Shown: positions 5,208-5,280 of the stretch, piece by piece
Position numbering within the stretch: the first letter of the stretch is position 1
Layout of the letters: the number at the start of each line of letters is the position of its first letter
DNA from: JAPLXD01 sp041661585
Lineage (GTDB): Bacteria; Patescibacteriota; Minisyncoccia; Moranbacterales; UBA11712
Direction: 5' to 3'
NCBI GenBank assembly: GCA_041661585.1
Contig: JBAZUC010000053.1
Location: forward strand, 1-5,280
DNA length: 5,280 bases
Translations under genes and position numbers: made by a program
The notes under the pieces: model-generated
What the model was told of the DNA's origin: nothing
Databases searched by the model: none
What the model saw: the letters and a program-made list of their open reading frames with translations, nothing else

Positions 5208-5280
5208 ATGAGTATTAAGATTGCAATAAACGGTTTTGGTCGGATCGGACGGCCGGCGCTCAAGATCGCGCTCGAATATG
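5208..5280 (+). CDS. gap: Glyceraldehyde-3-phosphate dehydrogenase, 5' end only
   Basis: The first 24 codons read MSIKIAINGFGRIGRPALKI then ALEY, and the gene leaves the window. INGFGRIGR at residues 7-15 is the glycine-rich NAD(P)+-binding turn at the start of the GAPDH Rossmann fold. GAPDH converts glyceraldehyde-3-phosphate to 1,3-bisphosphoglycerate in glycolysis. The ATG at 5208 is preceded by a 22-bp A/T-only spacer (5186-5207) with no Shine-Dalgarno sequence. It is out of frame with the gene before it. Whether it belongs to the same transcript is unclear. Confidence 0.92.
   Translation, partial: MSIKIAINGFGRIGRPALKIALEY

Noticed and set aside
1..5280. tRNA, rRNA, CRISPR arrays, insertion sequences
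   Set aside because: Looked for on both strands; no cloverleaf, spacer-repeat pattern or transposase was seen. The tandem arrays in ligA lack spacers.

Overview
The window looks like a piece of a small-genome bacterium of the Candidate Phyla Radiation (Patescibacteria, most like Parcubacteria). This is inferred from gene style, not from a marker gene. Supporting signs are a cysteine-rich PilX-type pilin tail, a tightly packed ligA-gatC-gatA cluster without gatB, a short membrane-anchored protein of a type I associate with these lineages, almost no Shine-Dalgarno sequences, and short tandem repeats inside a housekeeping gene. All genes run on the + strand and read with the standard bacterial code.

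Layout: (1) bases 3-566 hold the 3' part of a type IV pilin-like gene that enters from the left edge. (2) Bases 567-835 are the only sizeable non-coding stretch. It holds a strong bidirectional terminator (608-636), a possible relic of a small membrane protein on the - strand (621-704), a second hairpin (707-736), a perfect 12-bp tandem repeat (734-757), an extended -10 promoter (755-763) and an elaborate inverted-repeat leader (767-836) reaching the ligA start codon. (3) Bases 836-5185 hold four genes packed with 0-3 bases between them: ligA (NAD+-dependent DNA ligase), gatC and gatA (two subunits of the Asp/Glu-tRNA amidotransferase) and a 172-residue membrane-anchored protein of unknown function. 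(4) From 5208 the first 24 codons of a glyceraldehyde-3-phosphate dehydrogenase gene (gap) run off the right edge.

The ligA-gatC-gatA-orf4 block probably forms one transcript from the promoter near 755-763. LigA seals nicks in replication and repair. GatC and GatA, with a GatB encoded elsewhere, would turn mischarged Glu-tRNA(Gln) and/or Asp-tRNA(Asn) into the amidated forms. The link between these functions looks like simple operon packing. The last gene may carry a degenerate HEPN-like helical domain, but its role is unknown.

The observations most worth a second look are: two independent 7-nt-period tandem arrays inside ligA; the alternative-pairing leader that can bury the ligA start; four successive genes in one reading frame separated only by three different stop codons; a Thr in place of the cis-Ser of the GatA catalytic triad; and the frameshifted - strand membrane peptide beside the terminator. 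I did not find a clear new multi-gene system.
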